A DNA stretch of 64,000 nt from Sphingomonadales bacterium (lineage in GTDB: Bacteria; Pseudomonadota; Alphaproteobacteria; Sphingomonadales; Sphingomonadaceae): the NCBI GenBank assembly GCA_027490095.1, contig JAIXYT010000047.1, positions 1 to 64,000 of the forward strand, written 5' to 3'. The translations under genes and the position numbers were made by a program. Positions 7,532 to 16,552 of this stretch are shown in pieces. The notes beneath the pieces are model-generated. The model saw nothing but the letters and a program-made list of their open reading frames with translations. It was not told the origin of the DNA and did not search any database. The stretch's first letter is position 1, and each line of letters starts with the position of its first letter.

Positions 7532-8458
7532 GTGGACACCTTGGCAGTCGTTGTTGAAGCACCTGGGCAGCTGGCACTCCGCCGGCTTGGCCTGATGCCG
7601 ATGCAGGCGGCCGACCTTCTGGTCGAGACCGAATGGTCCGCAATTTCCACCGGCACCGAGAAGCTGCTGTGGCAGGGCCGGATGCCGAACTTCCCCGGGA
7701 TGGGCTATCCCCTGGTGCCAGGCTATGAAACGGTCGGTCGCGTGGTCGATGCCGGGGCGGATGCCCAGGCGCTGATCGGTGCCCGCGTGTTCGTTCCGGG
7801 CGCCAATTGCTATTCCGATGCGCGTGGCCTGTTCGGTGGCGCTGCGCGCCGCCTCGTGGTGCCTGCGGCGCGTGTCATTCCGGTCGGCGAGCTCGGGCCG
7901 GAGGCTGTTCTCCTGTCGCTTGCGGCAACTGCCCAGCACGCGATCGTGGGCGGTGCGCTGCCGGACCTCATCGTCGGCCATGGCGTGCTTGGGCGCCTGA
8001 TCGCGCGTCTTGTGGTTGCGGCCGGCGGTTCGCCGACCGTTTGGGAAATCGATTCGGCCCGTTCGGCCGGTGCAGACGGCTATGAGGTGCTGCACCCCGG
8101 GGCCGACACGCGCACGGACTATGCAACCATCGTCGACGTCAGCGGGGATTCCTCGCTGCTCGACACGCTCGTCGGGCGCCTGGCCAAGGGCGGGGAAGTG
8201 GTGCTGGCGGGCTTCTACCAGGAACGGCTCGACTTCGGTTTCACGCCGGCTTTCCGAAAGGAGGCCCGCTTCCGGATCGCAGCCGAATTCCGGCCCGACG
8301 ACCTGGTGGTCGTCGGCGCCCGGGTTACTGACGGTTCGCTGAGCCTGGCTGGGCTGCTGACGCACATGCGTGCCGCCGAAGAGGCGGAGGATGCCTACCC
8401 GCAGGCCTTTGCGGACAGCCAGTGCCTCAAGATGGTGCTCGACTGGAGGGAGATCTGA
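7532..8458 (+). CDS. bchC: Bacteriochlorophyllide a dehydrogenase (2-desacetyl-2-hydroxyethyl)
   Basis: BchC (308 aa) oxidises the 3-hydroxyethyl group of the bacteriochlorophyllide precursor to acetyl. It belongs to the medium-chain dehydrogenase family but lacks the usual zinc-ligand pattern. Visible are the EWSAISTGTEKLLW segment, MGYPLVPGYETVGRV, and IVGHGVLGRLIARLVV as the nucleotide-binding motif. The start is GTG at 7532 with GGGAGG about 7 nt upstream. It is the first gene after the tandem operator/promoter, and its TGA shares a base with the bchX ATG. Confidence 0.95.
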   Translation: MDTLAVVVEAPGQLALRRLGLMPMQAADLLVETEWSAISTGTEKLLWQGRMPNFPGMGYPLVPGYETVGRVVDAGADAQALIGARVFVPGANCYSDARGLFGGAARRLVVPAARVIPVGELGPEAVLLSLAATAQHAIVGGALPDLIVGHGVLGRLIARLVVAAGGSPTVWEIDSARSAGADGYEVLHPGADTRTDYATIVDVSGDSSLLDTLVGRLAKGGEVVLAGFYQERLDFGFTPAFRKEARFRIAAEFRPDDLVVVGARVTDGSLSLAGLLTHMRAAEEAEDAYPQAFADSQCLKMVLDWREI

Positions 8459-9447
8459 TGGCAGCTTTTGACGAGCAATTCGAAGCACTTCGCGAGGAGG
8501 CGGGCCATGAGCCCGACGCCCCGCACACCGGGCCCGTGACCAAGGAAACGCAGATCATCGCGATCTACGGCAAGGGCGGTTCGGGCAAGAGTTTCGCGCT
8601 TGCCAATCTCAGCTACATGATGGCCCAGCAGGGCAAGCGGGTGCTGCTGATCGGCTGCGACCCCAAGTCGGATACCACCAGCCTGCTGTTCGGCGGCAAG
8701 GCCACGCCCACGATCATCGAGACGAGCTCCAAGAAGAAGCTCGCCGGCGAGGAGATCGGGATCGAGGACGTCTGCTTCCAGCGCGACGGCGTGTTCGCGA
8801 TGGAGCTCGGCGGCCCCGAGGTCGGCCGTGGTTGCGGCGGCCGGGGCATCATCCACGGCTTTGAAACGCTCGAGAAGCTGGGCTTCCACGAGTGGGGCTT
8901 TGACTATGTGCTGCTCGACTTCCTGGGCGATGTGGTCTGCGGCGGTTTCGGCCTGCCGATCGCGCGGGACATGTGCCAGAAGGTGATCGTGGTCGCGTCG
9001 AACGACCTGCAGTCGCTGTATGTTGCCTACAATGTCTGCAAGGCGGTCGAATATTTCCGCAAGATGGGCGGCAATGTCGGCGTTGCCGGCATCCTGATCA
9101 ACAAGGACGATGGCTCCGGCGAGGCGCAGGCCTTTGCGAAGGCGGTCGGAATCCCTGAGCTGATCTCGATCCCCGCGCATGAGGATATTCGCAAGAAATC
9201 CGCGAATTACCAGATCATCGGCACCTCCGAGAGCCAGTGGGGGCCATTGTTCGCCCAGCTGGCCGAGAATGTGGCGGCTGCCCCTCCGGTCAGGCCGACA
9301 CCGCTCGACCAGGATGGCCTGCTCGGCCTGTTCAAGCCCGAGGACACCGGCGGCAACGTCACGCTGAAGCCGGCGAGCCAGGCCGACATGCGCGGCGGGA
9401 ACTGGGCGCCGAAGCCGTCCCTGCAAGTGGTCTACGACACGGTATGA
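8458..9447 (+). CDS. bchX: Chlorophyllide a reductase iron protein BchX
   Basis: BchX (329 aa) is the NifH-like, ATP-dependent electron donor of chlorophyllide a oxidoreductase, which makes the bacteriochlorin ring. The P-loop GKGGSGKS (residues 38-45) is followed by the GCDPKSDTT switch region. The two Fe4S4-ligand Cys residues are in GRGCGGRG and VVCGGFG. Start: the ATG overlaps the bchC stop by one base (TGATG), and the stop overlaps bchY by 4 bp (ATGA), so stoichiometric coupled translation of X and Y is likely. Confidence 0.97.
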   Translation: MAAFDEQFEALREEAGHEPDAPHTGPVTKETQIIAIYGKGGSGKSFALANLSYMMAQQGKRVLLIGCDPKSDTTSLLFGGKATPTIIETSSKKKLAGEEIGIEDVCFQRDGVFAMELGGPEVGRGCGGRGIIHGFETLEKLGFHEWGFDYVLLDFLGDVVCGGFGLPIARDMCQKVIVVASNDLQSLYVAYNVCKAVEYFRKMGGNVGVAGILINKDDGSGEAQAFAKAVGIPELISIPAHEDIRKKSANYQIIGTSESQWGPLFAQLAENVAAAPPVRPTPLDQDGLLGLFKPEDTGGNVTLKPASQADMRGGNWAPKPSLQVVYDTV

Positions 9448-10967
9448 GCCTCGAAACGCCCCCCCGCGAGCCGGACCGGCTCGACCTGGCGGCGCCCCCG
9501 GCCGAGGGCGGGTGCGCCAGCAAGGACACGCTGCGCGCTGCTGCCGAACAGGCCGGCAAGGCCGAGATCCTCGATCGCTATGCCGCCGACTATCCGACCG
9601 GCCCGCACGACCAGCCACAGAGCATGTGCCCGGCCTTCGGATCCTTGCGCGTCGGCTTGCGGATGCGCCGCACGGCAACCGTGCTCTCGGGTTCGGCCTG
9701 CTGCGTTTACGGCCTTACCTTCACCAGCCACTTCTACGGCGCGCGCCGCACGGTCGGCTATGTGCCGTTCAATTCGGAATCGCTGGTCACCGGCAAGCTG
9801 TTCGAGGACATCCGCGATGCGGTCCACGAACTGGCTGATCCCAAGCTCTACGACACGATCGTCGTCACCAACCTCTGTGTGCCGACGGCGTCTGGCGTTC
9901 CGCTGCAGCTGCTGCCGGACGCGATCAACGGCGTGCGGATCATCGGGATCGACGTGCCGGGCTTTGGCATCCCCACGCACGCGGAAGCGAAGGACGTGCT
10001 GGCCGGCGCCATGCTGGCCTATGCCCGCAAGGAAGCCGAAAGCGGCCCCGTCGCTGCGCCCAAGGAGCGCAGTGACCGCCCGACGGTGACCCTGCTGGGC
10101 GAGATGTTCCCTGCGGACCCGCCGGGTATCGGCCTGCTGCTGGAGCCGCTTGGCCTTGCCGTCGGGCCTGTCGTTCCCACCCGGGAATGGCGCGAACTCT
10201 ATTCGGCCCTGGCCTCTCCGGTGGTGGCTGCGATCCACCCCTTCTACACGGCGTCCGTCCGCGAATTCCAGGCCGCCGGCCGCACGGTTGTCGGCTCGGC
10301 CCCTGTGGGTCGCGATGGCACGGCTGCCTGGCTCGACGCCATCGGCGCCGCTTTCGGGATTGCCCAGGCAAAGGTCGACGCCGCCAAGAACCGCTTCCTG
10401 CCGGCGATCGCCGGCGCACTGGCCGCACGGCCGGTGAAGGGCCGGATCACGGTGTCGGGCTATGAGGGCTCTGAACTGCTGGTCGCGCGCCTGCTGATCG
10501 AAAGCGGGGCGGAGGTGCCCTATGTCGGCACGGCCTGCCCGAAAACCGTCTGGTCCGAAGCCGACCGGGCCTGGCTGGAAGCCCGTGGCACCCGCATCCA
10601 GTATCGCGCGAGCCTGGAGCAGGACATTGCGGCCGTCTCCGAGTTCCGGCCCGACCTCGCGATCGGTACCACGCCCGTGGTGCAGCACGCGAAGGAGCGG
10701 GCGATCCCGGCGCTCTACTTCACCAACCTGATTTCCGCCCGCCCGCTGATGGGGCCGGCCGGTGCCGGAAGCCTGGCGATGGTGGTGAACGCCGCCATGG
10801 CGAACACCGATCGCTTCGGCCGGATGAAACAGTTCTTCGACGGTGTGGGCCACGGCGCCACCGCGGGCGTGTGGGAAGACCGGCCCGTCGACCGGCCCGA
10901 ATTCAAGGCGAAGTACGCAGCGCGCCGCATCGCGGCTGCCAAGGCCGCGGAGGCCATCGGCTCATGA
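9444..10967 (+). CDS. bchY: Chlorophyllide a reductase subunit Y
   Basis: BchY (507 aa) is the NifD-like subunit of chlorophyllide a oxidoreductase; with BchZ it forms the catalytic heterotetramer. The CPAFGSLR and [12 protein letters not shown] segments near residues 55-90 carry the Cys ligands of the NB-type iron-sulfur cluster, and a third Cys lies in [11 protein letters not shown]. The C-terminal half keeps the [17 protein letters not shown] block. It is coupled by ATGA overlaps to bchX and bchZ. Confidence 0.96.
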   Translation: MSLETPPREPDRLDLAAPPAEGGCASKDTLRAAAEQAGKAEILDRYAADYPTGPHDQPQSMCPAFGSLRVGLRMRRTATVLSGSACCVYGLTFTSHFYGARRTVGYVPFNSESLVTGKLFEDIRDAVHELADPKLYDTIVVTNLCVPTASGVPLQLLPDAINGVRIIGIDVPGFGIPTHAEAKDVLAGAMLAYARKEAESGPVAAPKERSDRPTVTLLGEMFPADPPGIGLLLEPLGLAVGPVVPTREWRELYSALASPVVAAIHPFYTASVREFQAAGRTVVGSAPVGRDGTAAWLDAIGAAFGIAQAKVDAAKNRFLPAIAGALAARPVKGRITVSGYEGSELLVARLLIESGAEVPYVGTACPKTVWSEADRAWLEARGTRIQYRASLEQDIAAVSEFRPDLAIGTTPVVQHAKERAIPALYFTNLISARPLMGPAGAGSLAMVVNAAMANTDRFGRMKQFFDGVGHGATAGVWEDRPVDRPEFKAKYAARRIAAAKAAEAIGS

Positions 10968-12409
10968 CCCTCATCCTCGATCATGACAGGGCCGGCGGCT
11001 ATTGGGGCGCAGTCTATGCCTTCACGGCCATCAAGGGCCTGCAGGTGATCATCGACGGACCCGTCGGCTGCGAGAATCTCCCCGTCACCTCGGTGCTGCA
11101 CTACACCGATGGCCTGCCACCGCACGAGCTTCCGATCGTGGTGACCGGCCTTGGCGAGCAGGAGCTTGGCCGCGACGGCACCGAGGGCGCGATGAAGCGC
11201 GCCTGGGGCACGCTCGACCCGGACCTGCCGGCCGTGGTGGTCACGGGCTCCATCGCCGAGATGATCGGCGGCGGCGTCACGCCCGAGGGCACGAACATCC
11301 AGCGCTTCCTGCCGCGCACGATCGACGAGGACCAGTGGCAATCCGCCGACCGGGCACTCACCTGGCTGTGGACGGAATTCGGCCCCAAGAAGGTGCCGCC
11401 GGTGCGCCCCCGCAAGGAAGGCGCGAAGCCCAAGGTCAACATCATCGGGCCGATGTACGGCACCTTCAACATGCCGAGCGACCTCGCCGAGATCCGGCGC
11501 CTGGTCGAAGGCATCGGCGCCGAGATCAACATGGTCTTCCCGCTGGGAAGTCATCTCGCCGATGTCCGCAAGTTGGCGGATGCCGAGGTGAACGTCAGCC
11601 TCTACCGCGAGTTCGGCCCGAACCTGTGCGAGGCACTTGAGCGGCCGTGGCTGCAGGCGCCGATCGGGCTGTCGTCGACGACCCTGTTCCTCGAGAAGCT
11701 CGGCGAACTGCTCGGCCTCGACCCTCAGCCCTTCATCGAGACCGAGAAGCACACCACGCTGAAGCCCCTGTGGGACCTGTGGCGCAGCGTGACGCAGGAC
11801 TTCTTCGGAACGGCCAACTTCGGGATCGTCGCGACCGAAACCTATGTGCGCGGCATCCGCAATTTCCTCGAGGGCGACCTGGGGCTTCCCTGCGCCTTCG
11901 CCTTCCAGCGCTCGGCGGGAGTGAAACCCGACAATGCCGCGGTGAAGAAGGCGATTGCCGAAACCCCGCCGCTGGTGGTGTTCGGTTCCTACAACGAGCG
12001 GCTCTATCTGGCCGAAACCGGCGGGCGGGGCATCTACATCCCGGCGTCCTTCCCCGGGGCTGCGATCCGGCGGCATCCCGGCACGCCCTACATGGGGTAT
12101 TCGGGCTGCACCTGGCTGGTGCAGGAAGTGGTGAATGCGCTGTTCGACGCGCTGTTCCACATCCTGCCGCTTTCGACCCAGATGGACATGGCCGAGGCGA
12201 CACCCGCGCGGATCGTGCGCGAGATCCAGTGGGACGACGACGCCAAGCAGTTGCTCGACGAGCTGGTGGAGCGCGAGCCCGTGCTTGTCCGCATTTCGGC
12301 GGCGAAGCGGCTGCGCGACGCGGCCGAGGCTGCCGCCCGGTCGGCAGGCGAAACCCATGTGTCGGTCGATCGGCTGACCCAGATCCTTCAGCAGGCGAGG
12401 GCGGCATGA
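10964..12409 (+). CDS. bchZ: Chlorophyllide a reductase subunit Z
   Basis: BchZ (481 aa) is the NifK-like partner of BchY. The first residues ([25 protein letters not shown]) and the [22 protein letters not shown] block with the cluster-ligand Cys are typical. [18 protein letters not shown] and a C-terminal light-independent-reductase-like helical domain follow. The start at 10964 overlaps the bchY stop (ATGA). At its 3' end a further ATGA leads into a 47-codon frame and then pufB. Confidence 0.96.
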   Translation: MTLILDHDRAGGYWGAVYAFTAIKGLQVIIDGPVGCENLPVTSVLHYTDGLPPHELPIVVTGLGEQELGRDGTEGAMKRAWGTLDPDLPAVVVTGSIAEMIGGGVTPEGTNIQRFLPRTIDEDQWQSADRALTWLWTEFGPKKVPPVRPRKEGAKPKVNIIGPMYGTFNMPSDLAEIRRLVEGIGAEINMVFPLGSHLADVRKLADAEVNVSLYREFGPNLCEALERPWLQAPIGLSSTTLFLEKLGELLGLDPQPFIETEKHTTLKPLWDLWRSVTQDFFGTANFGIVATETYVRGIRNFLEGDLGLPCAFAFQRSAGVKPDNAAVKKAIAETPPLVVFGSYNERLYLAETGGRGIYIPASFPGAAIRRHPGTPYMGYSGCTWLVQEVVNALFDALFHILPLSTQMDMAEATPARIVREIQWDDDAKQLLDELVEREPVLVRISAAKRLRDAAEAAARSAGETHVSVDRLTQILQQARAA

Positions 12410-12549
12410 TCGCGGCCCCCTGCACCAGATGCGGCATCGATCCTGGTGCCCATAACCCTTCGTCCGGGACTCTCCCGGTCGAAGACTCCGCCGGAGGGCG
12501 CGGTCGCTCCTCCTTCTTGCGGGCAAAGTGGAGAGCAAGACATGGTTGA
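12406..12549 (+). CDS. Unrecognised 47-residue frame between bchZ and pufB (pufQ position)
   Basis: An ATG overlapping the bchZ stop (ATGA) opens 47 codons that end 8 bp inside pufB. The peptide begins [16 protein letters not shown], with a CxxC pair, and ends in a basic, Arg-rich tail ([13 protein letters not shown]). It has no hydrophobic helix and no similarity that I can see to PufQ, which occupies this position in Rhodobacter. Ribosomes leaving bchZ could translate it through the pufB ribosome-binding site and hairpin, coupling bch and puf expression. It may equally be a chance frame; codon composition gives no decisive answer. Confidence 0.4.
   Translation: MIAAPCTRCGIDPGAHNPSSGTLPVEDSAGGRGRSSFLRAKWRARHG
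12493..12513 (+). other. mRNA hairpin upstream of pufB
   Basis: GGAGG-GCG (12493-12500), loop CGGT, then CGC-T-CCTCC (12505-12513) form an eight-pair stem with one bulged T. It lies 29 bases before the pufB start and just ahead of its GGAGAG ribosome-binding site. No U-run follows, so it is more likely a 5' stabiliser or processing barrier than a terminator. Confidence 0.5.
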
Positions 12550-12700
12550 AAATAGTGACAACAGGCTCGGGATGGGGACCTACCTCACCCGGCAGGAGGC
12601 GCAGGAGTTCCACAAACTCTTCGTGACCGGCTTCATCGGCTTCACGGCGATTGCGATCGTTGCGCACTTCCTCGTCTGGGGCTGGCGCCCCTGGTTCTGA
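12542..12700 (+). CDS. pufB: Light-harvesting 1 beta subunit
   Basis: PufB (52 aa) is the beta polypeptide of the core antenna LH1, a single-pass membrane protein that binds bacteriochlorophyll a. The sequence has the expected acidic/polar N-terminus, [13 protein letters not shown] with His24, one membrane helix (about 27-46), the bacteriochlorophyll-ligating His42 in VAHFLVW, and the C-terminal WGWRPWF motif. The start is supported by GGAGAG about 6 nt upstream. It is the first gene of pufBALMC. Confidence 0.95.
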   Translation: MVENSDNRLGMGTYLTRQEAQEFHKLFVTGFIGFTAIAIVAHFLVWGWRPWF

Positions 12701-12716
12701 ATTGATCTCAAGCCCG

Positions 12717-12736
12717 CCCCAGCGTTCGGCTGAGGG
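12717..12736 (+). other. Intercistronic hairpin between pufB and pufA
   Basis: CCCCAGC (12717-12723) pairs with GCTG-A-GGG (12729-12736) around loop GTTCG, giving a seven-pair stem with one bulged A. It is followed by a T/A-rich stretch and the pufA ribosome-binding site (AAAAGGAG). Its position between cotranscribed antenna genes suggests a role in transcript stability. Confidence 0.4.
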
Positions 12737-12771
12737 GTCTCGGGACTTTTCTGAATAAAAGGAGAATGACG

Positions 12772-12951
12772 ATGTGGAGAGTTTGGCTTATATTTGATCC
12801 GAGGCAGGCACTTGTTGCTCTCTCGGTCTTCCTGTTCGTGCTGGCAATTCTGATTCACTTCATCCTGCTGAGCACGGATCGCTTCAACTGGCTGGATGGC
12901 GGCAACAACGCCGTTGCAGCCACGTCTGCGTCGGCGACAGCAACGCCCTGA
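12772..12951 (+). CDS. pufA: Light-harvesting 1 alpha subunit
   Basis: PufA (59 aa) is the LH1 alpha polypeptide. It begins [14 protein letters not shown], the family N-terminus, followed by a single helix (about 14-34) with the bacteriochlorophyll-ligating His29 in ILIHFILL and an extramembrane tail FNWLDGG. The tail ends in an Ala/Thr-rich stretch ([11 protein letters not shown]). The start at 12772 is preferred over the ATG at 12766 because GGAG is 7 nt from the former and only 1 nt from the latter. Confidence 0.95.
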   Translation: MWRVWLIFDPRQALVALSVFLFVLAILIHFILLSTDRFNWLDGGNNAVAATSASATATP

Positions 12952-12986
12952 CGCATCTGCAAGTACTGCGTTCTGACGGCGAGGCC

Positions 12987-13030
12987 GGGCAGGACAGGCA
13001 AGGCCCTTTCGGGCTGAGGCCTTCCTGCCC
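12987..13030 (+). other. Large intercistronic hairpin between pufA and pufL
   Basis: GGGCAGGA (12987-12994) pairs perfectly with TCCTGCCC (13023-13030). Inside, GCCC-TTTC-GGGC (13003-13014) forms a second stem, and AAGGCC/GGCCTT offers an alternative. It lies in the 180-bp gap after the antenna genes, where purple bacteria carry hairpins that slow 3'-5' decay and give excess pufBA mRNA over pufLM. There is no U-run, so full termination is unlikely. Confidence 0.7.
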
Positions 13031-13131
13031 GCCGGACCAGCAAAGAGCCTGGGGCAGCGGATGTTCTGCTGGTGCCCAGTGCAAGGGAAAGCGCCGGCGG
13101 GTTGCCCCGAAGGCGACAGGAGAGGTGCGCC

Positions 13132-13956
13132 ATGGCGCTGCTGAGCTTTGAACGAAAATACCGTGTTCGAGGGGGGACGCTGATCGGCGGTGACCTCTTC
13201 GATTTCTGGGTAGGCCCCTTCTATGTGGGCTTCTTCGGAGTCACGACCATCTTTTTCGCGGCGCTCGGCACCGCGCTCATCTTCTGGGGGGCGAGCCAGG
13301 GTCCGACATGGAACCCATGGCTGATCTCGATCGATCCACCGGACCTCAGTTACGGCCTCGGCCTGGCTCCGCTCATGGAGGGGGGATTGTGGCAGATCAT
13401 CACGATCTGTGCGATCGGCGCCTTCTCGAGCTGGGCTCTGCGCGAAGTGGAGATCTGCCGGAAGCTCGGCATGGGCTACCATGTGCCGTTCGCCTTCTCG
13501 GTTGCCATCTTCGCCTATGTGACACTGGTGGTGTTCCGGCCGCTTCTGCTGGGCGCCTGGGGGCATGGCTTCCCCTACGGCATCTTCAGCCACCTCGATT
13601 GGGTGTCGAACGTCGGCTACCAGTTCCTGCATTTCCATTACAACCCGGCGCACATGATCGCGGTGACCTTCTTCTTCACCACGACCTTCGCGCTCGGCCT
13701 GCACGGGTCGCTCATCCTTTCCTCGGCGAACCCCGCCAAGGGCACGGATGTGAAGAGCCCGGAATATGAAGACAGCTTCTTCCGCGATGTTCTCGGCTAC
13801 TCGGTCGGGGAACTCGGCATCCACCGCCTGGGGCTCTTCCTGGCGCTGTCAGCCGGCTTCTGGAGCGCTGTGTGCATCATCATCAGTGGACCCTTCTGGA
13901 CCCGTGGGTGGCCGGAATGGTGGACCTGGTGGCTCGAACTTCCGATCTGGAGCTGA
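13132..13956 (+). CDS. pufL: Photosynthetic reaction centre L subunit
   Basis: PufL (274 aa) is the five-helix L subunit of the type II reaction centre, which binds the special pair, accessory bacteriochlorophyll, pheophytin and QA/QB-linked iron with PufM. The N-terminus [17 protein letters not shown], the [22 protein letters not shown] block with the pigment-ligand His residues, and [11 protein letters not shown] near the iron site are diagnostic. The start at 13132 has AGGAGAGG about 7 nt upstream. PufM follows after 11 bp. Confidence 0.98.
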   Translation: MALLSFERKYRVRGGTLIGGDLFDFWVGPFYVGFFGVTTIFFAALGTALIFWGASQGPTWNPWLISIDPPDLSYGLGLAPLMEGGLWQIITICAIGAFSSWALREVEICRKLGMGYHVPFAFSVAIFAYVTLVVFRPLLLGAWGHGFPYGIFSHLDWVSNVGYQFLHFHYNPAHMIAVTFFFTTTFALGLHGSLILSSANPAKGTDVKSPEYEDSFFRDVLGYSVGELGIHRLGLFLALSAGFWSAVCIIISGPFWTRGWPEWWTWWLELPIWS

Positions 13957-13967
13957 GGAGGCCCGCC

Positions 13968-14933
13968 ATGGGATACCAGAACATCTTCACACAGGTGCAG
14001 CTGGCCGGCCCCGCCGAAGCCGGCGTGCCGAGCCGGGGCTCTGACGCCCGCATCAACGCAACCACCAACAACTACTGGCTCGGCAAGGTGCTGCACGCCC
14101 AGATCGGGCCGCTGTACCTCGGCCCCCTCGGGCTCGCCTCGCTGGTCTGCGGCTTCCTCGCGTTCGAGATCATCGGTCTCAACATGTGGGCGTCCGTTGG
14201 CTGGGATCCGGTCCAGTTCGTCCGCCAGCTCTTCTGGCTGGCGCTCGAGCCGCCGCCGGCCAAGTATGGCCTGCAGATCCCGCCGCTGGCCGAAGGTGGC
14301 TGGTGGCTGATCGCCGGCTTCTTCCTGACGGTTTCGATCCTGCTCTGGTGGGCACGGACCTACCGGCGGGCGCGGGCACTCGGCATGGGGACCCATGTCG
14401 CCTGGGCCTTCGCTTCGGCCATCTTCCTCTACCTGGTGCTGGGCTTCATCCGCCCCGTCCTGATGGGAAGCTGGGCGGAAGCCGTGCCGTTCGGCATCTT
14501 CCCGCACCTCGACTGGACCGCGGCCTTCTCGATCCGCTACGGCAACCTCTTCTACAACCCCTTCCACGCGCTCTCCATCGTCTTCCTCTACGGGTCGACG
14601 CTGCTGTTCGCGATGCACGGGGCAACCATCCTGGCGGTCGGCCGCTATGGTGGGGAACGGGAGCTTGAGCAGATCACCGACCGGGGGACTGCGACAGAAC
14701 GCGCTGCGCTGTTCTGGCGCTGGACGATGGGCTTCAATGCCACCATGGAATCGATCCACCGCTGGGCCTGGTGGTTCGCGGTGCTGACCACGCTGACCGG
14801 CGGAATCGGCATCCTCCTGACGGGCACAGTCGTCGACAACTGGTACCTGTTCGCGGTGGAGCACGGCTATGCCCGCCCCTACCCGCCGACCGGTGCGGTT
14901 GACCCACTCACGCTGCCGGGAGTACCGCAATGA
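13968..14933 (+). CDS. pufM: Photosynthetic reaction centre M subunit
   Basis: PufM (321 aa) is the five-helix M subunit. It begins [11 protein letters not shown] and carries the family segments [40 protein letters not shown] with His ligands of the special pair and accessory pigment, and [17 protein letters not shown] around the iron/quinone site. AGGAGG precedes the ATG. The gene extends slightly beyond a minimal M subunit ([14 protein letters not shown] tail), as in cytochrome-containing reaction centres, and its stop overlaps pufC by 4 bp. Confidence 0.98.
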   Translation: MGYQNIFTQVQLAGPAEAGVPSRGSDARINATTNNYWLGKVLHAQIGPLYLGPLGLASLVCGFLAFEIIGLNMWASVGWDPVQFVRQLFWLALEPPPAKYGLQIPPLAEGGWWLIAGFFLTVSILLWWARTYRRARALGMGTHVAWAFASAIFLYLVLGFIRPVLMGSWAEAVPFGIFPHLDWTAAFSIRYGNLFYNPFHALSIVFLYGSTLLFAMHGATILAVGRYGGERELEQITDRGTATERAALFWRWTMGFNATMESIHRWAWWFAVLTTLTGGIGILLTGTVVDNWYLFAVEHGYARPYPPTGAVDPLTLPGVPQ

Positions 14934-16156
14934 CAGGACATTCAAACCCGATCGGGCCGAGGCTTCTTGCCCTCGGCGCCATCGCCGCCCTGCCACTGAC
15001 GCTCGCCGCCTGCGAGCTCGGACCGAAGCAGTCACAGCAGCTGGGGCCACGGGGGCCCGCGATGGAACAGGTCACCAACCTGAACCTCGTGAAGCCCCCT
15101 GCCGCCCCCCCGGCCTCGGCCTATGCGCTGACCAGCCGGGACGGCCAGAAGGCCCGGGAGGTCTATCCCGAGCTCCAGGTGCTGGGCGACATCAGCGTCG
15201 ACGAGTTCGGCCTGCTGATGGCCAACATGACCGCCTGGGTCGTGCCGGCCGACGCTCCGCCCGAACAGGCCGGCTGCAACTACTGCCACAACCCCGAGAA
15301 CATGGCTTCGTACGAAAAGTACACCAAGTCCGTGGCGCTCAACATGTTGAAGATGACGCAGAACATCAACGTGAACTGGCAATCGCACGTGAAGCAGACG
15401 GGCGTCACCTGCTACACCTGCCACCGCGGCAAGGGCATTCCGGAATACAGCTGGTCCCTGAAGCCGGAGCCCGTTTCGCGCGGGATGACCGGCTATCGGG
15501 CCGGGCAGAACGAACCGCTGGCCGTGGTCGGCTATTCGTCGCTGCCCAATGATCCCAACGGCACCTTCTTCCTGGAGCCGAACGAGATCCGGGTGAATTC
15601 CAAGCAGATCCATCCAAATGGCGAAAACCCGGCCGACATCAAGGCGGCCGAGCGGACCTATGGGCTGATGATGCGGGTGTCGGGCGCGCTGGGGGTGAAC
15701 TGCACTTTCTGCCACAACACGCAGAACTTCGCGGAATGGACCCACAGCCGGGTGCAGAAGCAGACCGCATGGTTCGGCATCCGGATGGTCCGCCAGGCGA
15801 ACTCCGACTACATCCAGCCGCTCGCGTCCGTCTTCCCTGCCAAGGGTTGGGACGGCCAGGCGCGCCTCGGGCCGCTGGGCGATCCGCTGAAGGTGAACTG
15901 CCAGACCTGCCACCAGGGCTATTCGAAGCCGCTGGGCGGGGTCTCGATGCTGGCGGACAATCCGTCGCTGAGGGAAGTCTGGCGGGCCGGTGCGCCTGCA
16001 CCGGCGCCAACCCCGGTGGCGGTCATCGCAGCCGGCGCGGTCGCCACGCCGACCGGCGTCGCGGTGGCCAAAGTGGTTGCCACCGGCGCTGCTGCCGAGG
16101 CGGTCGTCGCCAAGGCCGATGCAGTCCGGGATGCAATGGCACCTGCGACCAACTGA
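14930..16156 (+). CDS. pufC: Reaction-centre tetraheme cytochrome c subunit
   Basis: PufC (408 aa) is the periplasmic four-haem donor to the photo-oxidised special pair. A lipoprotein signal with lipobox LAAC predicts lipid attachment at Cys28. Four CxxCH motifs are visible at 116-120 (CNYCH), 161-165 (CYTCH), 258-262 (CTFCH) and 324-328 (CQTCH). After about residue 354 the chain continues in a roughly 55-residue tail made almost wholly of Ala, Val, Pro, Thr and Lys, which is longer than a usual PufC end. It overlaps pufM by ATGA and is the last gene before a terminator. Confidence 0.97.
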   Translation: MTGHSNPIGPRLLALGAIAALPLTLAACELGPKQSQQLGPRGPAMEQVTNLNLVKPPAAPPASAYALTSRDGQKAREVYPELQVLGDISVDEFGLLMANMTAWVVPADAPPEQAGCNYCHNPENMASYEKYTKSVALNMLKMTQNINVNWQSHVKQTGVTCYTCHRGKGIPEYSWSLKPEPVSRGMTGYRAGQNEPLAVVGYSSLPNDPNGTFFLEPNEIRVNSKQIHPNGENPADIKAAERTYGLMMRVSGALGVNCTFCHNTQNFAEWTHSRVQKQTAWFGIRMVRQANSDYIQPLASVFPAKGWDGQARLGPLGDPLKVNCQTCHQGYSKPLGGVSMLADNPSLREVWRAGAPAPAPTPVAVIAAGAVATPTGVAVAKVVATGAAAEAVVAKADAVRDAMAPATN

Positions 16157-16178
16157 TTTACGCAACCCAACCGCCTAT

Positions 16179-16215
16179 GGGCCGTGACTGCCTTCGGGCA
16201 ATCACGGCCCTCTTT
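16179..16215 (+). terminator. Rho-independent terminator of the puf operon
   Basis: GGGCCGTGACTGCC (16179-16192), a TTCG tetraloop, and GGCAATCACGGCCC (16197-16210) form a 13-pair stem with a single C-A mismatch, followed by TCTTT. It starts 22 bp after the pufC stop, so the bchC-pufC transcript should end here. Confidence 0.9.
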
Positions 16216-16250
16216 GTGTGCGCAGGGCAGGCGGGAGCTGGAATCGGGCA

Positions 16251-16544
16251 ATGGATCTTGCAGGGCATGATCGGTTCGGGGGCGCATCGGCATCCGTGCG
16301 CGAAACCGCTGCCCTGCGCACCGGAACGGCGCTCCTCGCAGCAGCCTGGTCGGCGCTCGCGTCGTCGCGTGTCGAAAGCGTCACGATCCACCTGAAGTCG
16401 GGGCCCGTCATCGAGGGCGTGCTGCAGCTACGGATGGATGGCGCAATTGCCGAGGCCTCGACCAGGCCGGGTCAGTATAGCCATGCCTTTTCGGTCGAGG
16501 ATGTCGTGATGGTGCGCCATCTGCCGCGCGGCGGCAGTCGCTGA
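16251..16544 (+). CDS. Hypothetical protein downstream of puf
   Basis: A 97-residue frame between the puf terminator and a convergent flavin monooxygenase. The first half is Ala-rich and weakly hydrophobic (ALLAAAWSALASS). The second half, ESVTIHLKSGPVIEGVLQLRMDG, reads like a small beta-barrel (Sm/KOW-like pattern), but I do not recognise the family. GGAGCTGG lies about 13 nt before the ATG at 16251; another ATG at 16218 is in frame. It may be real but is not required by context. Confidence 0.45.
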   Translation: MDLAGHDRFGGASASVRETAALRTGTALLAAAWSALASSRVESVTIHLKSGPVIEGVLQLRMDGAIAEASTRPGQYSHAFSVEDVVMVRHLPRGGSR

Positions 16545-16552
16545 CCCGAACG

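Noticed and set aside
12410-12541. pufQ gene
   Set aside because: The frame here has no membrane helix or PufQ-like sequence, so I list it only as unrecognised.
16157-16250. pufX after pufM/pufC
   Set aside because: No single-helix frame is present; the space holds a terminator.
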